48,214 bases of DNA from Fimbriimonadaceae bacterium (GTDB taxonomy: Bacteria; Armatimonadota; Fimbriimonadia; Fimbriimonadales; Fimbriimonadaceae): the NCBI GenBank assembly GCA_022843485.1, contig JALHNM010000013.1, positions 1 to 48,214 on the forward strand, written 5' to 3'. A model generated the notes under the pieces. That model made no database searches. It saw only the letters and a list, made by a program, of their open reading frames with translations, and was not told the origin of the DNA. Below are positions 1 to 9,503 of the stretch, one piece after another. The translations under genes and the position numbers were made by a program. Within the stretch, counting starts at the first letter, position 1, and the number at the start of each line of letters is the position of its first letter.

Positions 1-159
1 CCCCTGCCCGTGGCCAGGGCCGGGGCCGGAGAGGAACGAGGCGACGGAACGACGGTTGTGGCGCGGCACCACCTAACGACGAGGACCGACCGCCCCAAGC
101 ATCCCCGTGCGACACCCTCTGATGTCGTGTGCACCTCGGTTCTGGAGGAGCGTCCCGAC

Positions 160-165
160 CATAAT
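160..165 (+). promoter_or_regulatory. -10 box of the first GNAT gene (leaderless type)
   Basis: CATAAT lies 6 nt before GTG 172. It decides the start over the in-frame upstream codons at 10 and 127. Confidence 0.55.
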
Positions 166-171
166 CCGGAC

Positions 172-726
172 GTGAGGGTGGTTCCGCTCGCCCCGTGCCA
201 GCTTGCCGACTACGATGCGATCCCGATCGCGTTTCTGGTGACGGGGCGGTATGAGGTCGAGGGTGGGTCGCTGGGGTCGGTCGTCGCCGTCGATCCGCCC
301 TGGACGAAAAACTACGACCAAGTGAGCACGGTGCCGAGCGGATATGCGTCGCAGTTCGATATCCAGCACTGGGGTTACCTTGGGGCGACCGTTGACGGCC
401 GCCTGGTCGGCGGCGCGACGCTCGCGTTCCGCAGCCCCGAGTTCGACCTACTCGAAGGGCGCGAGGATCTGGTGCACCTCGTTGACCTCCGCATCGTGCC
501 TGAATGGCGGGGTCGCGGGATCGGACGTCGGCTTTGGCAGGGGGCCGAGACTTGGTGCCGCCTCCGCGGGGCGGTCGAGCTGAGGGTCGAGACGCAGGAC
601 ATCAACGTCGGGGCGTGCGAATTCTATCGACGGATGGGGTGCGCCCTCCACTCCATCGACCCGACCGCCTACTGCCCCGCGCTCGACGAAGTGCAGATCG
701 TCTGGGCGAAGACGCTTGCACCGTGA
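172..726 (+). CDS. GNAT N-acetyltransferase, streptothricin acetyltransferase-like
   Basis: Predicted acetyl-CoA-dependent N-acetyltransferase of 184 residues. The acetyl-CoA loop RGRGIGRRL lies near residue 113, and VETQDINVGACEFYRRMG near 139 matches the LETQ-N-AC-LY signature of streptothricin acetyltransferases (Sat family). The PPWTKNYD stretch near residue 43 also resembles that family. GTG 172 is chosen because a -10 box sits 6 nt upstream; the open frame extends back to position 10, but that part has no GNAT similarity. A perfect hairpin follows the stop. Substrate specificity cannot be read from sequence: it could be a resistance enzyme or a general small-molecule acetylase. Confidence 0.8.
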   Translation: MRVVPLAPCQLADYDAIPIAFLVTGRYEVEGGSLGSVVAVDPPWTKNYDQVSTVPSGYASQFDIQHWGYLGATVDGRLVGGATLAFRSPEFDLLEGREDLVHLVDLRIVPEWRGRGIGRRLWQGAETWCRLRGAVELRVETQDINVGACEFYRRMGCALHSIDPTAYCPALDEVQIVWAKTLAP

Positions 727-778
727 TCAAACTAGACGCCCTCGACGTCCGCACGGCGAGTCGTAGGCAGATTTCGTG

Positions 779-801
779 CCTCAACCCTCGGAGGGTTGAG
801 G
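779..801. terminator. Hairpin after the GNAT gene
   Basis: Perfect 10-bp stem CCTCAACCCT / AGGGTTGAGG with a 3-nt CGG loop, 53 nt past the stop at 726. No T-run follows, so termination is plausible but not certain. Confidence 0.4.
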
Positions 802-1045
802 CTGAGGATCCGCTCCTGCCGCGAGTCGGTCACGCCCTCACCCCCCATCGTCGCCGTCTTGACTCCCTCCGTCTTGACCACGATGGATCGTACTTTGGCG
901 GGGCAGGAGCGTCACGTCCTGCCATGCACGGAGCGCACCGCCTTGGAAGCCTCCGTCTGGGTCGCTCCAGCCCCGATCAGAGGGGCCACGTTCGGGCGGC
1001 AATGCGGTTCGGGGTTTCGCAGGGATGGATCGCGACCTCCGGCGG
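802..1045. other. Intergenic stretch without a supported gene
   Basis: Between two GNAT genes that point toward each other. Small open frames exist on both strands, but none has a recognisable domain, a start signal or codon use like its neighbours. Confidence 0.5.
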
Positions 1046-1555
1046 CTACGGGGCGTGAGTCAGGGGAAGCTCCATGACCACGAGGTCCAGCTCGCCACCC
1101 CAGTAAGCCGGGCGGCGCTCTTTGGTCACGAACCCGAAGCGGGCGTAGAACCCCTCTGTCGCGGGGGCGGTCCAGCTGAGGGCCGTCCGTGCGTCCGGCC
1201 AAAGCCGCGGGGCCTCGTCGAGGCGGTGCCGCAGGAGCGCCGACCCGTACCCGCGGCCCTGGGCGTCGCGGTGGACGGTGCCCCAGCAGAGCCACACCGT
1301 TTCCCCCTCCCTCTCCAGCCCGCCCATCGCGACCACCCGCCCCTCAACCTCGCCGACCCACCACACGGAGTCCTCGTCGCGGTCAGGGGCCCCGGCCGCG
1401 AACTCCGTCAGCCGGCGCAGCACGTCCTCGATCTCCTCCCTCTCGCCCTCGGCGAAGAACGGGCCGACGTTGCTCAGCAACACCGAGCGGCACGCCTCAA
1501 GGTCGCCCGCCTCGTACAAGCGGAACCTCAGCTCGGTCGGGGTCCCCTGATCCAT
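1046..1555 (-). CDS. GNAT family N-acetyltransferase
   Basis: 169-residue acetyltransferase. The fold is seen in order: an N-terminal helix region (EAGDLEACRSVL), strands VWWVGEVEGRVVAMGGL, then the acetyl-CoA motif VHRDAQGRGYGSALLRH (about residues 94-110) and the C-terminal FYARFGF motif. The substrate is unknown. ATG 1555 has a CATACT box 7 nt upstream. It diverges from clpB across about 120 bp, so the two promoters share this gap but no functional link is evident. Confidence 0.85.
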   Translation of the reverse strand: MDQGTPTELRFRLYEAGDLEACRSVLLSNVGPFFAEGEREEIEDVLRRLTEFAAGAPDRDEDSVWWVGEVEGRVVAMGGLEREGETVWLCWGTVHRDAQGRGYGSALLRHRLDEAPRLWPDARTALSWTAPATEGFYARFGFVTKERRPAYWGGELDLVVMELPLTHAP

Positions 1556-1562
1556 CGCCGCC

Positions 1563-1568
1563 AGTATG
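1563..1568 (-). promoter_or_regulatory. -10 box of the minus-strand GNAT gene
   Basis: CATACT (read on the minus strand), 7 nt before ATG 1555. Confidence 0.5.
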
Positions 1569-1648
1569 CCCCTCCCGCCGACCGGTACTCTCGACCTATG
1601 GACGGAACGGATCCCCCTCTCGACGACCTAGAGTAGTGTAAGAAGCTC

Positions 1649-1662
1649 AGGTCACTTGACCT
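1649..1662. promoter_or_regulatory. Palindrome in the clpB leader
   Basis: AGGTCA-CT-TGACCT, a perfect 6-bp inverted repeat 13 nt before the clpB ATG. A TAGAGT box at 1629-1634 would place it inside the 5' leader, where a repressor could act. It does not match the CIRCE or HAIR consensus. Confidence 0.4.
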
Positions 1663-1675
1663 TAGGACACTCAAT

Positions 1676-4294
1676 ATGCGGTTCGATAAGCTCACAGTCA
1701 AGGCGCAAGACGCCTTCCAGGACGCCCAGAAGATCGCGGCCGACGCCCAAGTCCAGGCGATCGAGCCGGAGCACATGGCCCTCGCCCTGCTGTCCGACCC
1801 CGAGGGCGTGGCGCTCGCGTTGTTGGAGAAGCTCGGGGCACAACCGGCCCGTCTTCGCGAGGCGCTGCTCGAAGAGGTGGCCAGACAGCCGAAGGTGAGC
1901 GGCCAGGCGGCGAGCTACGGCGCCAACATCGGTTCCCGGCTCCAGACGGTCATGAACGGGGCGTTCCGCGAGGCGGACCGCTTGGGCGACGACTATGTCT
2001 CGACCGAGCACGTGCTGCTCGCACTCACGGACGACCCGGGGGCAGCGGGGCGGAGCCTGAAGTCGGCGGGCGTGACCCGGCCCGGGCTCGAGGCCGCCGT
2101 CCGCGAGATCCGTGGTGGTCGCCAGGTCTCGGACCCGAACGCCGAATCGACGTACCAGGCCCTCGAGAAGTACGCGATCGACCTGACCGCCCGGGCCCGC
2201 CAGGGCAAGCTCGACCCGGTCATCGGCCGCGACGAAGAGGTCCGCCGGTGCATCCAGGTCCTCAGCCGCCGGACCAAGAACAACCCGGTCCTGATCGGCG
2301 AGCCGGGGGTAGGGAAGACGGCGGTCGTGGAAGGGCTCGCCCAACGGATCGTCGCCGGCGACGTGCCCGAGGGGCTGCGCGGAAAGAGTGTGCTGAGCCT
2401 CGACCTCGGCGCGATGGTCGCCGGTGCCAAGTACCGCGGAGAGTTCGAGGAGCGGCTCAAGGCCGTCCTCGAGGAGATCAAGCGGAGCGAGGGCACCATC
2501 GTCCTGTTCATCGACGAGCTCCACACCTTGGTCGGCGCAGGGAAGGCGGAGGGCTCGCTCGACGCGGCGAACATGCTCAAGCCGATGCTCGCCCGAGGAG
2601 AACTGCGCTGCATCGGCGCGACCACGCTCAACGAGTACCGCCAGCACGTCGAGAAGGACAAGGCGCTCGAGCGACGGTTCCAGACCGTGCTCGTCGGCGA
2701 ACCCAGCGTTCCCGAGACGATCTCGATCCTGCGCGGGCTCAAGGAGCGCTACGAGATCCACCACGGCGTGAGGATCACCGACGGCGCGATCGTGGCCGCC
2801 GCCACGCTCAGCGACCGCTACATCAGCGACCGGTTCCTGCCCGATAAGGCGATCGACCTCGTCGACGAGGCGGCGAGCCGGCTCAAGATGGAGATCGATA
2901 GCTTGCCGAGCGAGCTCGACACGGTGGAACGCCAACTCCGGCAGCTCGAGATCGACCGGGCGGCCCTCCAGAAGGAGGACGACGAGGCGAGCCGGGAGCG
3001 CTTGGCCCAGACCGAGAAGCGGATCGCCGAAGTCTCGGAGGACGCGAGCGCGCTTCGCACGCGGTGGCAGAACGAGAAGGGGCAGATCGAACGCCTCCGG
3101 GGCCTCAAGGAACAGATCGAGGCCGCCCGGACGGAGCTCCAACAGGCCGAGCGCGACTTCGACTACGGACGCGCCGCCGAGATCCAGCACGGCCGGATCC
3201 CGGCCCTCGAGAAGCAGCTCGCCGCCGAGACCGCCGCCCTCGAGGCCAGCCAGTCCGGCAGCAAGCTCCTTCGCGAGGAGGTCGAGGCCGAGGACGTGGC
3301 CGAGGTCGTGAGCAAGTGGACCGGAGTGCCCGTGACCAAGCTCGTCAGCGGCGAGATGCAGAGGCTCATCCACTTGGAAGACCGGCTCGAAGAGCGCGTG
3401 GTCGGCCAGGACGAGGCTCTGCGGCTGCTCGCGGACGCGATCCGCCGCTCGCGCTCGGGCCTCAGCGACCCGAACCGCCCGATCGGGTCGTTCCTCTTCC
3501 TCGGCCCGACCGGGGTGGGCAAGACCGAGACGGCCAAGGCCCTCGCCGAGTTCCTCTTCGACGACGAGCGCGCGATGGTGCGGATCGACATGAGCGAGTA
3601 CGGAGAGCGACACTCCGTGGCGCGCCTGATCGGGGCCCCTCCGGGCTACGTCGGCTACGACGAGGGCGGCCAGCTCACCGAGGCCGTGCGGCGGCGGCCG
3701 TATTCGGTCGTCCTTCTCGACGAGGTCGAGAAGGCGCACCCCGAGGTGTTCAACGTCCTCCTCCAGGTGCTCGACGACGGTCGTCTCACCGACGGTCAGG
3801 GCCGCACGGTCGACTTCAAGAACGCGGTCGTCATCATGACGAGCAACCTGGGGTCGCACCACTACGGCGAGGGGCTGCTGGAGGGGGTCGAGTTCGAATC
3901 TGTGAAGGCCAAGGTGCTCGGCGAGCTCCGAGCGCACTTCCGGCCCGAGTTCATCAACCGGCTCGACGATATCGTGGTGTTCCGTTCGCTCGGGGCCGGG
4001 GAGATCCGGCGGATCGTCAGGATCCAACTCGCCCGCCTCGCCGAGCGCCTGGCCGAACGCCGGATCGAACTCGACGTCTCGGACGCCGCCCTCACCGAGC
4101 TTGCTACGGCCGGCTTCGACCCCGTCTACGGCGCACGGCCGCTGAAGCGGGCGATCCAGAAGGAGCTCATGAACCCGCTTGCGGCCAAGCTCCTCTCTGG
4201 GGAGGTCCGCGAAGGCCAACGCGTCCTCGTCGACCACCGCGAGGGCCGCTTTACCTTCGACCCGGTCACCCAGGCAGTCGTCGAGACCCCTTGA
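1676..4294 (+). CDS. clpB: ATP-dependent chaperone ClpB
   Basis: Hexameric AAA+ disaggregase that pulls polypeptides out of aggregates, working with DnaK. All ClpB parts are present over 872 residues: the N-terminal double repeat (1-145), NBD1 with Walker [10 protein letters not shown] (about 208) and Walker [14 protein letters not shown], a middle coiled-coil domain rich in E, R and Q (about 400-525), and NBD2 with Walker [10 protein letters not shown] (about 610) and Walker [11 protein letters not shown]. The middle domain separates it from ClpA/ClpC. ATG 1676 follows a weak AGGA. The length is normal for the family (850-870). A palindrome in the leader suggests stress control. It stands alone, not in an operon with dnaK. 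Confidence 0.98.
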   Translation: MRFDKLTVKAQDAFQDAQKIAADAQVQAIEPEHMALALLSDPEGVALALLEKLGAQPARLREALLEEVARQPKVSGQAASYGANIGSRLQTVMNGAFREADRLGDDYVSTEHVLLALTDDPGAAGRSLKSAGVTRPGLEAAVREIRGGRQVSDPNAESTYQALEKYAIDLTARARQGKLDPVIGRDEEVRRCIQVLSRRTKNNPVLIGEPGVGKTAVVEGLAQRIVAGDVPEGLRGKSVLSLDLGAMVAGAKYRGEFEERLKAVLEEIKRSEGTIVLFIDELHTLVGAGKAEGSLDAANMLKPMLARGELRCIGATTLNEYRQHVEKDKALERRFQTVLVGEPSVPETISILRGLKERYEIHHGVRITDGAIVAAATLSDRYISDRFLPDKAIDLVDEAASRLKMEIDSLPSELDTVERQLRQLEIDRAALQKEDDEASRERLAQTEKRIAEVSEDASALRTRWQNEKGQIERLRGLKEQIEAARTELQQAERDFDYGRAAEIQHGRIPALEKQLAAETAALEASQSGSKLLREEVEAEDVAEVVSKWTGVPVTKLVSGEMQRLIHLEDRLEERVVGQDEALRLLADAIRRSRSGLSDPNRPIGSFLFLGPTGVGKTETAKALAEFLFDDERAMVRIDMSEYGERHSVARLIGAPPGYVGYDEGGQLTEAVRRRPYSVVLLDEVEKAHPEVFNVLLQVLDDGRLTDGQGRTVDFKNAVVIMTSNLGSHHYGEGLLEGVEFESVKAKVLGELRAHFRPEFINRLDDIVVFRSLGAGEIRRIVRIQLARLAERLAERRIELDVSDAALTELATAGFDPVYGARPLKRAIQKELMNPLAAKLLSGEVREGQRVLVDHREGRFTFDPVTQAVVETP

Positions 4295-4312
4295 CCGATC
4301 AGACCCTGTAGG

Positions 4313-4339
4313 CGCAGGTTGTCGCGAAGCGACCCTGCG
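4313..4339 (+). terminator. Hairpin downstream of clpB
   Basis: CGCAGG and GTCGC pair with GCGAC and CCTGCG around a GAA loop, with two unpaired T on the 5' side. It lies 19 nt past the clpB stop and has no strong T-run. Confidence 0.5.
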
Positions 4340-4414
4340 TTGGCCGTCAGCCCTGATCCTGGGGCAGGAGCCGGGCAAGCCTCCGAACCTCCCCGGCGGC
4401 GAGCGCGATGTGTC

Positions 4415-4420
4415 TATACT
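4415..4420 (+). promoter_or_regulatory. -10 box of the YciI-like gene
   Basis: TATACT ending 5 nt before GTG 4426. It favours that codon over the upstream ATG at 4408. Confidence 0.6.
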
Positions 4421-4425
4421 GGCCT

Positions 4426-4755
4426 GTGCCCAGGTTCATGCTGTTCACGGTCGACGCGCCTCTGTGGGAGGCGATGGGTGAGGCGGAGCGGGGCGTCCAG
4501 ATCAAGGCTCACGCCGATTGGGCGGCCAGGCTCAAGGCGGAGGGCCGGCTGATCCAAGCCGACGGGCTCGACTCGGACGCCCGGCTCATCGGGCCGTTCG
4601 GGGCCCGCACGGTGGACTACTCCATCGACTCCCGGGCGGCGACCGGGTTCTTCCTCTTTGAAGCGGCGGACTGGGACGAGGCCGTCTCGGTCGGAGAGGG
4701 CTGCCCCGTGCTCGCTTACGGCGGCCTGGTCGAGGTGCGCCGGGTGGGGCACTAG
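4426..4755 (+). CDS. YciI-related (YCII) domain protein
   Basis: 109-residue single-domain protein of the YCII / dimeric alpha-beta barrel superfamily. It starts PRFMLF, has the helix with the conserved histidine (IKAHADWAARLKAEGRL), then ADGL and IGPFGARTVDYS, and ends with CPVLAYGGLVEVRRV, the usual C-terminal strand. Many members are of unknown function; some are involved in small-molecule or halogenated-compound chemistry. GTG 4426 is supported by the -10 box at 5 nt. It sits downstream of clpB with its own promoter and converges on the GlmL-like gene, with a double-hairpin repeat between them. Confidence 0.8.
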   Translation: MPRFMLFTVDAPLWEAMGEAERGVQIKAHADWAARLKAEGRLIQADGLDSDARLIGPFGARTVDYSIDSRAATGFFLFEAADWDEAVSVGEGCPVLAYGGLVEVRRVGH

Positions 4756-4770
4756 GGGCACGGGGCGGGA

Positions 4771-4816
4771 GAGTCCCAGGCTGGAAGCCTGGGACTCCAT
4801 CGGCTGGAAGCCGATG
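4771..4816. repeat. Double-hairpin dispersed repeat, copy 1
   Basis: Two adjacent perfect hairpins with the same TGGAA loop: GAGTCCCAGGC/GCCTGGGACTC (4771-4797) and CATCGGC/GCCGATG (4798-4816). A second copy, in the opposite orientation, is at 27537-27579. It lies between convergent genes and could also serve as a terminator. Confidence 0.7.
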
Positions 4817-4829
4817 CTACGGGGCTATG

Positions 4830-6689
4830 TTAAGCGGGGAGGGGGAGGCCCATGGCCGTGAGCCACTCGCGCAGCTTGGCGATCCGGGCCTTGTCGTCGG
4901 TCGGCAGCGCGAACGGTCGGCCTCGGGCGTCGATCATGATCCCGACCGTCCCCCCCTCAAGTTTTGCCTGGACCGGCTTACCCTTGCCCGCGCCAACGTC
5001 GAACGACTTCCCGGGTTCGATCGTGACGTCCATGAACTCGCCTCGCCCGAGCGGGATGACCTTGATCGTCCCGAACGGCACCGCCTCGGTGACACCCGGG
5101 CCCCGAACCGTCACCACGACCTCGTTCGGGTTCTTCGGCGCCGGCCCGACCGGTGCGACGCAGTGCCCGCACTTCACGATGCAGTCGTACTCGAACACCT
5201 CTCGGGCGGCCTGGTAGAAGTGCTCGCTGAGGACGCCCAGGTGCGGCATCATGAAGATCGAGTCGACGGTCAGCATCGTCACCCCCTCCGGCTGGTAGGC
5301 GTCCAGCATCATGAGCGCTGACTGCGCCCGCAGGGGGGCGTGCGAGAGCACCCCGCCCGAGCCGATGACCATGTCGAGGCTCATCATCTTGATGAGCGTC
5401 TCGCCGGTCGTGGTCTGCTCGAAGATCTGGCCGACGTCGCGCTGCTGCTGCGTCCCCTTGAGCGTGCGGGCGAGCGACTTGTGGTGCTCGAAGGCCAACC
5501 GGAGCGCCTCTCGCGACACCGCTTGCTCGATGAGCAAGTCTTCGTAAGTCTGGGGGATCGTCGTCGGGCGGATCATCTTGTTCCGCAGCCGGTTGCGAAC
5601 TTCGAACGGGTCGATCGCGAACGGTAGCCAGCGGGCGATGTTCTCCGTCCCCGCCTCCTTGAGCACGTTACAGATCGAGTAGCTCATCCCAAGGTTCGCC
5701 GAGACGGTGCGGTTATAAGTCTCTTGGAAGACCGAGAACACGTCGGTCGTGGCGCCGCCGATGTCGACGCCCAGGATGTTGATGCCCTCTTCCTTGGCGT
5801 AGCTCTCCATGAGCTTGCCGACCGCGTTCGGGGTCGCCATGACCTCTTCGCTCGCCCAGTCGAGGAGCTTGGAGTACCCCGGAGCCTGCTGCATGACGTG
5901 CTCGAGGAACAGCTCGTGGATCTCGTCCCGCGCCGGGCCAAGGTTCTCCTGCTCGAGCGTGGGCCGGATGTTATCGACGACCTTGACCTCGATCGAGGCG
6001 CCAAGGACCTCCTTGACCTCTGACCGGACCTCACGGTTGCCGGCGTAGATGACCGGGAGCTTCATGTCGCCGAACCGCGGCTTCGGGTCGGCGCGGTGGA
6101 TGACTTCCGCCATCTCGATGAGGTGCGTCCTCGTCCCCCCGTCGGTGCCGCCCGACATCAGGATGATGTCCGGACGCAGCTTGCGGAGCCGCTCGACCTT
6201 CTGATAGTCCTTGCGCCCGTCGTCGACCGCGAGCGTGTCCATCAGGATCGCGCCCGCACCCAGCGCCGCGCGCTCGGCGGACTCGGCGCTCATCGCCTTC
6301 ACGACCCCGGCCACCATCATCTGGAGCCCGCCGCCCGCGCTCGAGGTGGAGACGTACATGTCCGACCCCTCTAACTCCCCCGTGCGCGGCTTCGTCTCCT
6401 CACCCGACTTGCGGAGTCGCCAGACCGTGTCGTCGTGGATGAGGTGGCGCCGCCCGGGCTTGAACCCCTCCGCCTCCGGCACGGTCGTCTCGGTGATCTC
6501 CTCGAGTTCGGTCATGGCGTTGAGCACGCCGACGGTCACGTCCTCGAACGGTTTCTCGACCGTGGTCGGGGCCTCGCCGCGAGCGACGAGACGGTAGTGG
6601 CCCTGAGGGTTGCGCTCGATGAGGATCGCCTTCGTGGTGGTTGACCCACAGTCCGTGGCGACGATGCGGAGGATGTCCGACTGGGACAT
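4830..6689 (-). CDS. GlmL/MutL-family ASKHA ATPase (glutamate mutase accessory-like)
   Basis: 619-residue protein of the MutL family known from methylaspartate (glutamate) mutase operons. In that family it is an ATPase-like accessory factor for B12-dependent mutases or aminomutases. Visible motifs are the first phosphate loop ATDCGSTTTKAIL (about 9-21) and the second GVDIGGATTDVFSVF (about 309-323), both actin/Hsp70-type, together with GSGGVLSHAP near residue 446. No mutase subunit gene lies near, so the partner is encoded elsewhere or the protein has another role. A TATACT box is 6 nt upstream of ATG 6689. It diverges from the Uma2 gene with only 55 bp between the start codons. Confidence 0.85.
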   Translation of the reverse strand: MSQSDILRIVATDCGSTTTKAILIERNPQGHYRLVARGEAPTTVEKPFEDVTVGVLNAMTELEEITETTVPEAEGFKPGRRHLIHDDTVWRLRKSGEETKPRTGELEGSDMYVSTSSAGGGLQMMVAGVVKAMSAESAERAALGAGAILMDTLAVDDGRKDYQKVERLRKLRPDIILMSGGTDGGTRTHLIEMAEVIHRADPKPRFGDMKLPVIYAGNREVRSEVKEVLGASIEVKVVDNIRPTLEQENLGPARDEIHELFLEHVMQQAPGYSKLLDWASEEVMATPNAVGKLMESYAKEEGINILGVDIGGATTDVFSVFQETYNRTVSANLGMSYSICNVLKEAGTENIARWLPFAIDPFEVRNRLRNKMIRPTTIPQTYEDLLIEQAVSREALRLAFEHHKSLARTLKGTQQQRDVGQIFEQTTTGETLIKMMSLDMVIGSGGVLSHAPLRAQSALMMLDAYQPEGVTMLTVDSIFMMPHLGVLSEHFYQAAREVFEYDCIVKCGHCVAPVGPAPKNPNEVVVTVRGPGVTEAVPFGTIKVIPLGRGEFMDVTIEPGKSFDVGAGKGKPVQAKLEGGTVGIMIDARGRPFALPTDDKARIAKLREWLTAMGLPLPA

Positions 6690-6695
6690 GGCGCC

Positions 6696-6701
6696 AGTAT
6701 A
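6696..6701 (-). promoter_or_regulatory. -10 box of the GlmL-like gene
   Basis: TATACT on the minus strand, 6 nt before ATG 6689. Confidence 0.6.
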
Positions 6702-6732
6702 GCCGCGAGTGGCGACCCCGGGCTGGCATTGC

Positions 6733-6738
6733 TATAAT
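6733..6738 (+). promoter_or_regulatory. -10 box of the Uma2 gene
   Basis: Perfect TATAAT with an extended TG-C just upstream, 6 nt before GTG 6745. It faces away from the GlmL-like promoter 31 bp distant. Confidence 0.65.
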
Positions 6739-6744
6739 TGAGCC

Positions 6745-7365
6745 GTGGCTCTCCCCGCCGCCCAGCCGCCCGGCTCCCCGGAGGCCTACCTCACCGCCGA
6801 ACGCGAGGCGACCCACCGTCACGAGTACGTCGACGGCGAGGTCTACGCGATGTCGGGCGCGAGCCTGCCGCACATCACGATCTCGACGAACATCGCCGTG
6901 TGCTTAGGGAGTCAACTCCGGGGCGGGCCGTGTCGCCTGGCGTTCCACGACCTGAAGGTGCGGTCAGCGGACATGCGGTCGTGGTTCTATCCCGACTTCG
7001 CGGTCGTCTGTGGCCAGCCGGTCTTCCACGACGAGCTGCAGGACGTGCTCCTGAACCCCGTGGCCGTGATCGAGGTGCTCTCGCCGTCGACCGAGCGGTA
7101 CGACCGGGGGGCAAAGTTCGAGCGCTACCGCGAGATCGAATCGCTCCAGGCGTACGTGCTCGTCGCGCAGGACCGTCCGGTCGTCGAGACCTTCCACCGG
7201 GACGGCACCGGGGTGTGGACGTTCGTGGCCGCCTCGGGGTTGGACGCGGTCGCCGAGCTCACCCCGGTCTCGGCGAAGCTGCGGTTAGCCGAAGTCTACG
7301 AGGGTGTCGAGTTCCCGGAGCGGCCGGTGATCCCGCACCCTGGCCACGAGCAGTCCGATCAGTAA
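6745..7365 (+). CDS. Uma2 family endonuclease (PD-(D/E)XK, DUF820)
   Basis: 206-residue Uma2/DUF820 protein, a restriction-endonuclease-like fold common in cyanobacteria, planctomycetes and Armatimonadota, usually in many copies and of unclear role. The family core is clear: EATHRHEYVDGEVYAMSGAS near the N-terminus, YPDFAVVCG with the catalytic Asp, then AVIEVLSPSTERYDRGAKF followed by YREIESLQAYVLV. GTG 6745 is set by the TATAAT box 6 nt upstream. It is followed after 73 bp by an unrelated ABC ATPase gene. Confidence 0.9.
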   Translation: MALPAAQPPGSPEAYLTAEREATHRHEYVDGEVYAMSGASLPHITISTNIAVCLGSQLRGGPCRLAFHDLKVRSADMRSWFYPDFAVVCGQPVFHDELQDVLLNPVAVIEVLSPSTERYDRGAKFERYREIESLQAYVLVAQDRPVVETFHRDGTGVWTFVAASGLDAVAELTPVSAKLRLAEVYEGVEFPERPVIPHPGHEQSDQ

Positions 7366-7420
7366 TGGCATGGCTCTCCACGCCACGAACGCGCAGCCTG
7401 CTCCCTGGGCCCGAGCAAGG

Positions 7421-7426
7421 TAGACT
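7421..7426 (+). promoter_or_regulatory. -10 box of the ABC ATPase gene
   Basis: TAGACT, 12 nt before ATG 7439. The leader would be only about 5 nt and has no Shine-Dalgarno. Confidence 0.45.
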
Positions 7427-7438
7427 CTTGTCGCACAG

Positions 7439-8575
<1,137 letters not shown>

Positions 8576-8704
8576 AGGGCTTCGCCGGTCGATCTTTGGA
8601 GGTTCTTGAACTTAGGGGCCCAATCAAACAGGGGGTTCCCACTTGCCCGGCTCAGGAGAAAACGATCCGCGGCAAGACAGGCGGTACCGAGAAACGTGCC
8701 TGAT

Positions 8705-8748
8705 GTCTAGCCCAAGACTAGACCCTTCTTGTGAAACGCTTGTATAAT
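8705..8748 (+). promoter_or_regulatory. Promoter region of the first PEP-CTERM gene
   Basis: Perfect TATAAT at 8743-8748 and an inverted repeat GTCTAG-N6-CTAGAC at 8705-8722, placed around the expected -35. The repeat may be an operator. Confidence 0.5.
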
Positions 8749-8787
8749 GAGCACTAGGCAGGCTTATCAGCCGCCTGGAGAGGAACA

Positions 8788-9423
8788 ATGAAACGCACCC
8801 TAGCGATCTCGCTCGTCATCGGCCTTTCGGCCATGGGCTTCGCCCAAAGCCAACTGTTCAACCGCAGCACGCTCACTGACTCGATTGACTGGGGTCAGTT
8901 CGGCGGCCCGTTCACCTCCGTCGCCAGCGGCACCGCCGGACTCACGGTCCAGGGTGGCGGCTTCCGAATCACCACGGACAACCAGTCCAGCATGGAGCGC
9001 CGAGACCAGGGCGATGGCTGGGGTGGGAACTTCCTTCCGGGCGATCGACTCATCTGGAACGCGGGTGGGAACGGGATCATGCGGGTCACTTTCGACAACC
9101 TCGTCCTCGGCGTGGGCGCGAACGTTCAGAACGACTTCTTCGGGCCCTTCTCGGCCACCATCACCCTTTTCGACTCGTCGAACAACGTCATCGTCTCGTA
9201 CACGCGAAACGACGGGGATTCGACTGGCAACGGCGACGGCTCGGCCATCTTCATGGGTGCGCAGAGCAGCAGCCTCAACGTCCGGGCCGTTGAAATTGCC
9301 GTCCTCGGCACGAACAGCTACGCCATCAACAGCCTCGGCGTGAACCCGGTTCCGGAGCCTGCCACGATGCTCGCCCTCGGTTCGGGCCTCGTTGCCCTCG
9401 CCGCCCGCCGCCGCCGCAAGTAA
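8788..9423 (+). CDS. PEP-CTERM sorting domain protein
   Basis: 211-residue exported protein with a signal peptide (MKRTLAISLVIGLSAMGFAQ), a beta-rich body, and the C-terminal tripartite signal PVPEPATMLALG, a hydrophobic stretch and RRRRK. PEP-CTERM tails are known substrates of exosortase, which processes them for surface or matrix delivery. The body shares many residues with the convergent gene at 9504-10142 (SMERRDQ, DNGWGGNF-like, GDSTGNGD, NSYAIN). Unlike most genes here it has a clear Shine-Dalgarno (GGAGAGG) and a leader of about 35 nt. The function of the body is unknown. Confidence 0.9.
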   Translation: MKRTLAISLVIGLSAMGFAQSQLFNRSTLTDSIDWGQFGGPFTSVASGTAGLTVQGGGFRITTDNQSSMERRDQGDGWGGNFLPGDRLIWNAGGNGIMRVTFDNLVLGVGANVQNDFFGPFSATITLFDSSNNVIVSYTRNDGDSTGNGDGSAIFMGAQSSSLNVRAVEIAVLGTNSYAINSLGVNPVPEPATMLALGSGLVALAARRRRK

Positions 9424-9452
9424 CCACTCTCCGGCCACCGAGGCCCACGAGA

Positions 9453-9478
9453 AGAGCCCCCGCCTGAGCGGGGGCTCT
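9453..9478. terminator. Bidirectional terminator between the PEP-CTERM genes
   Basis: 11-bp perfect stem AGAGCCCCCGC / GCGGGGGCTCT with CTGA loop. TCTGTTTCT follows on the plus strand. It sits between the two convergent stops. Confidence 0.8.
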
Positions 9479-9503
9479 CTGTTTCTGGGAAGCCGCTGAG
9501 GGC

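Noticed and set aside
796-1077. 93-codon frame between the two GNAT genes
   Set aside because: No start signal, no domain, and it overlaps the end of the real minus-strand gene.
3890-3900. GGTCGAGTTCGAATC resembling a tRNA T-arm
   Set aside because: It lies inside the clpB frame and no acceptor or anticodon arm can be built around it. No tRNA was found in the window.
1652-4378. A 908-codon open frame on the minus strand across clpB
   Set aside because: It mirrors clpB codons; the high GC third positions keep the antisense frame open. The plus frame has all AAA+ motifs.
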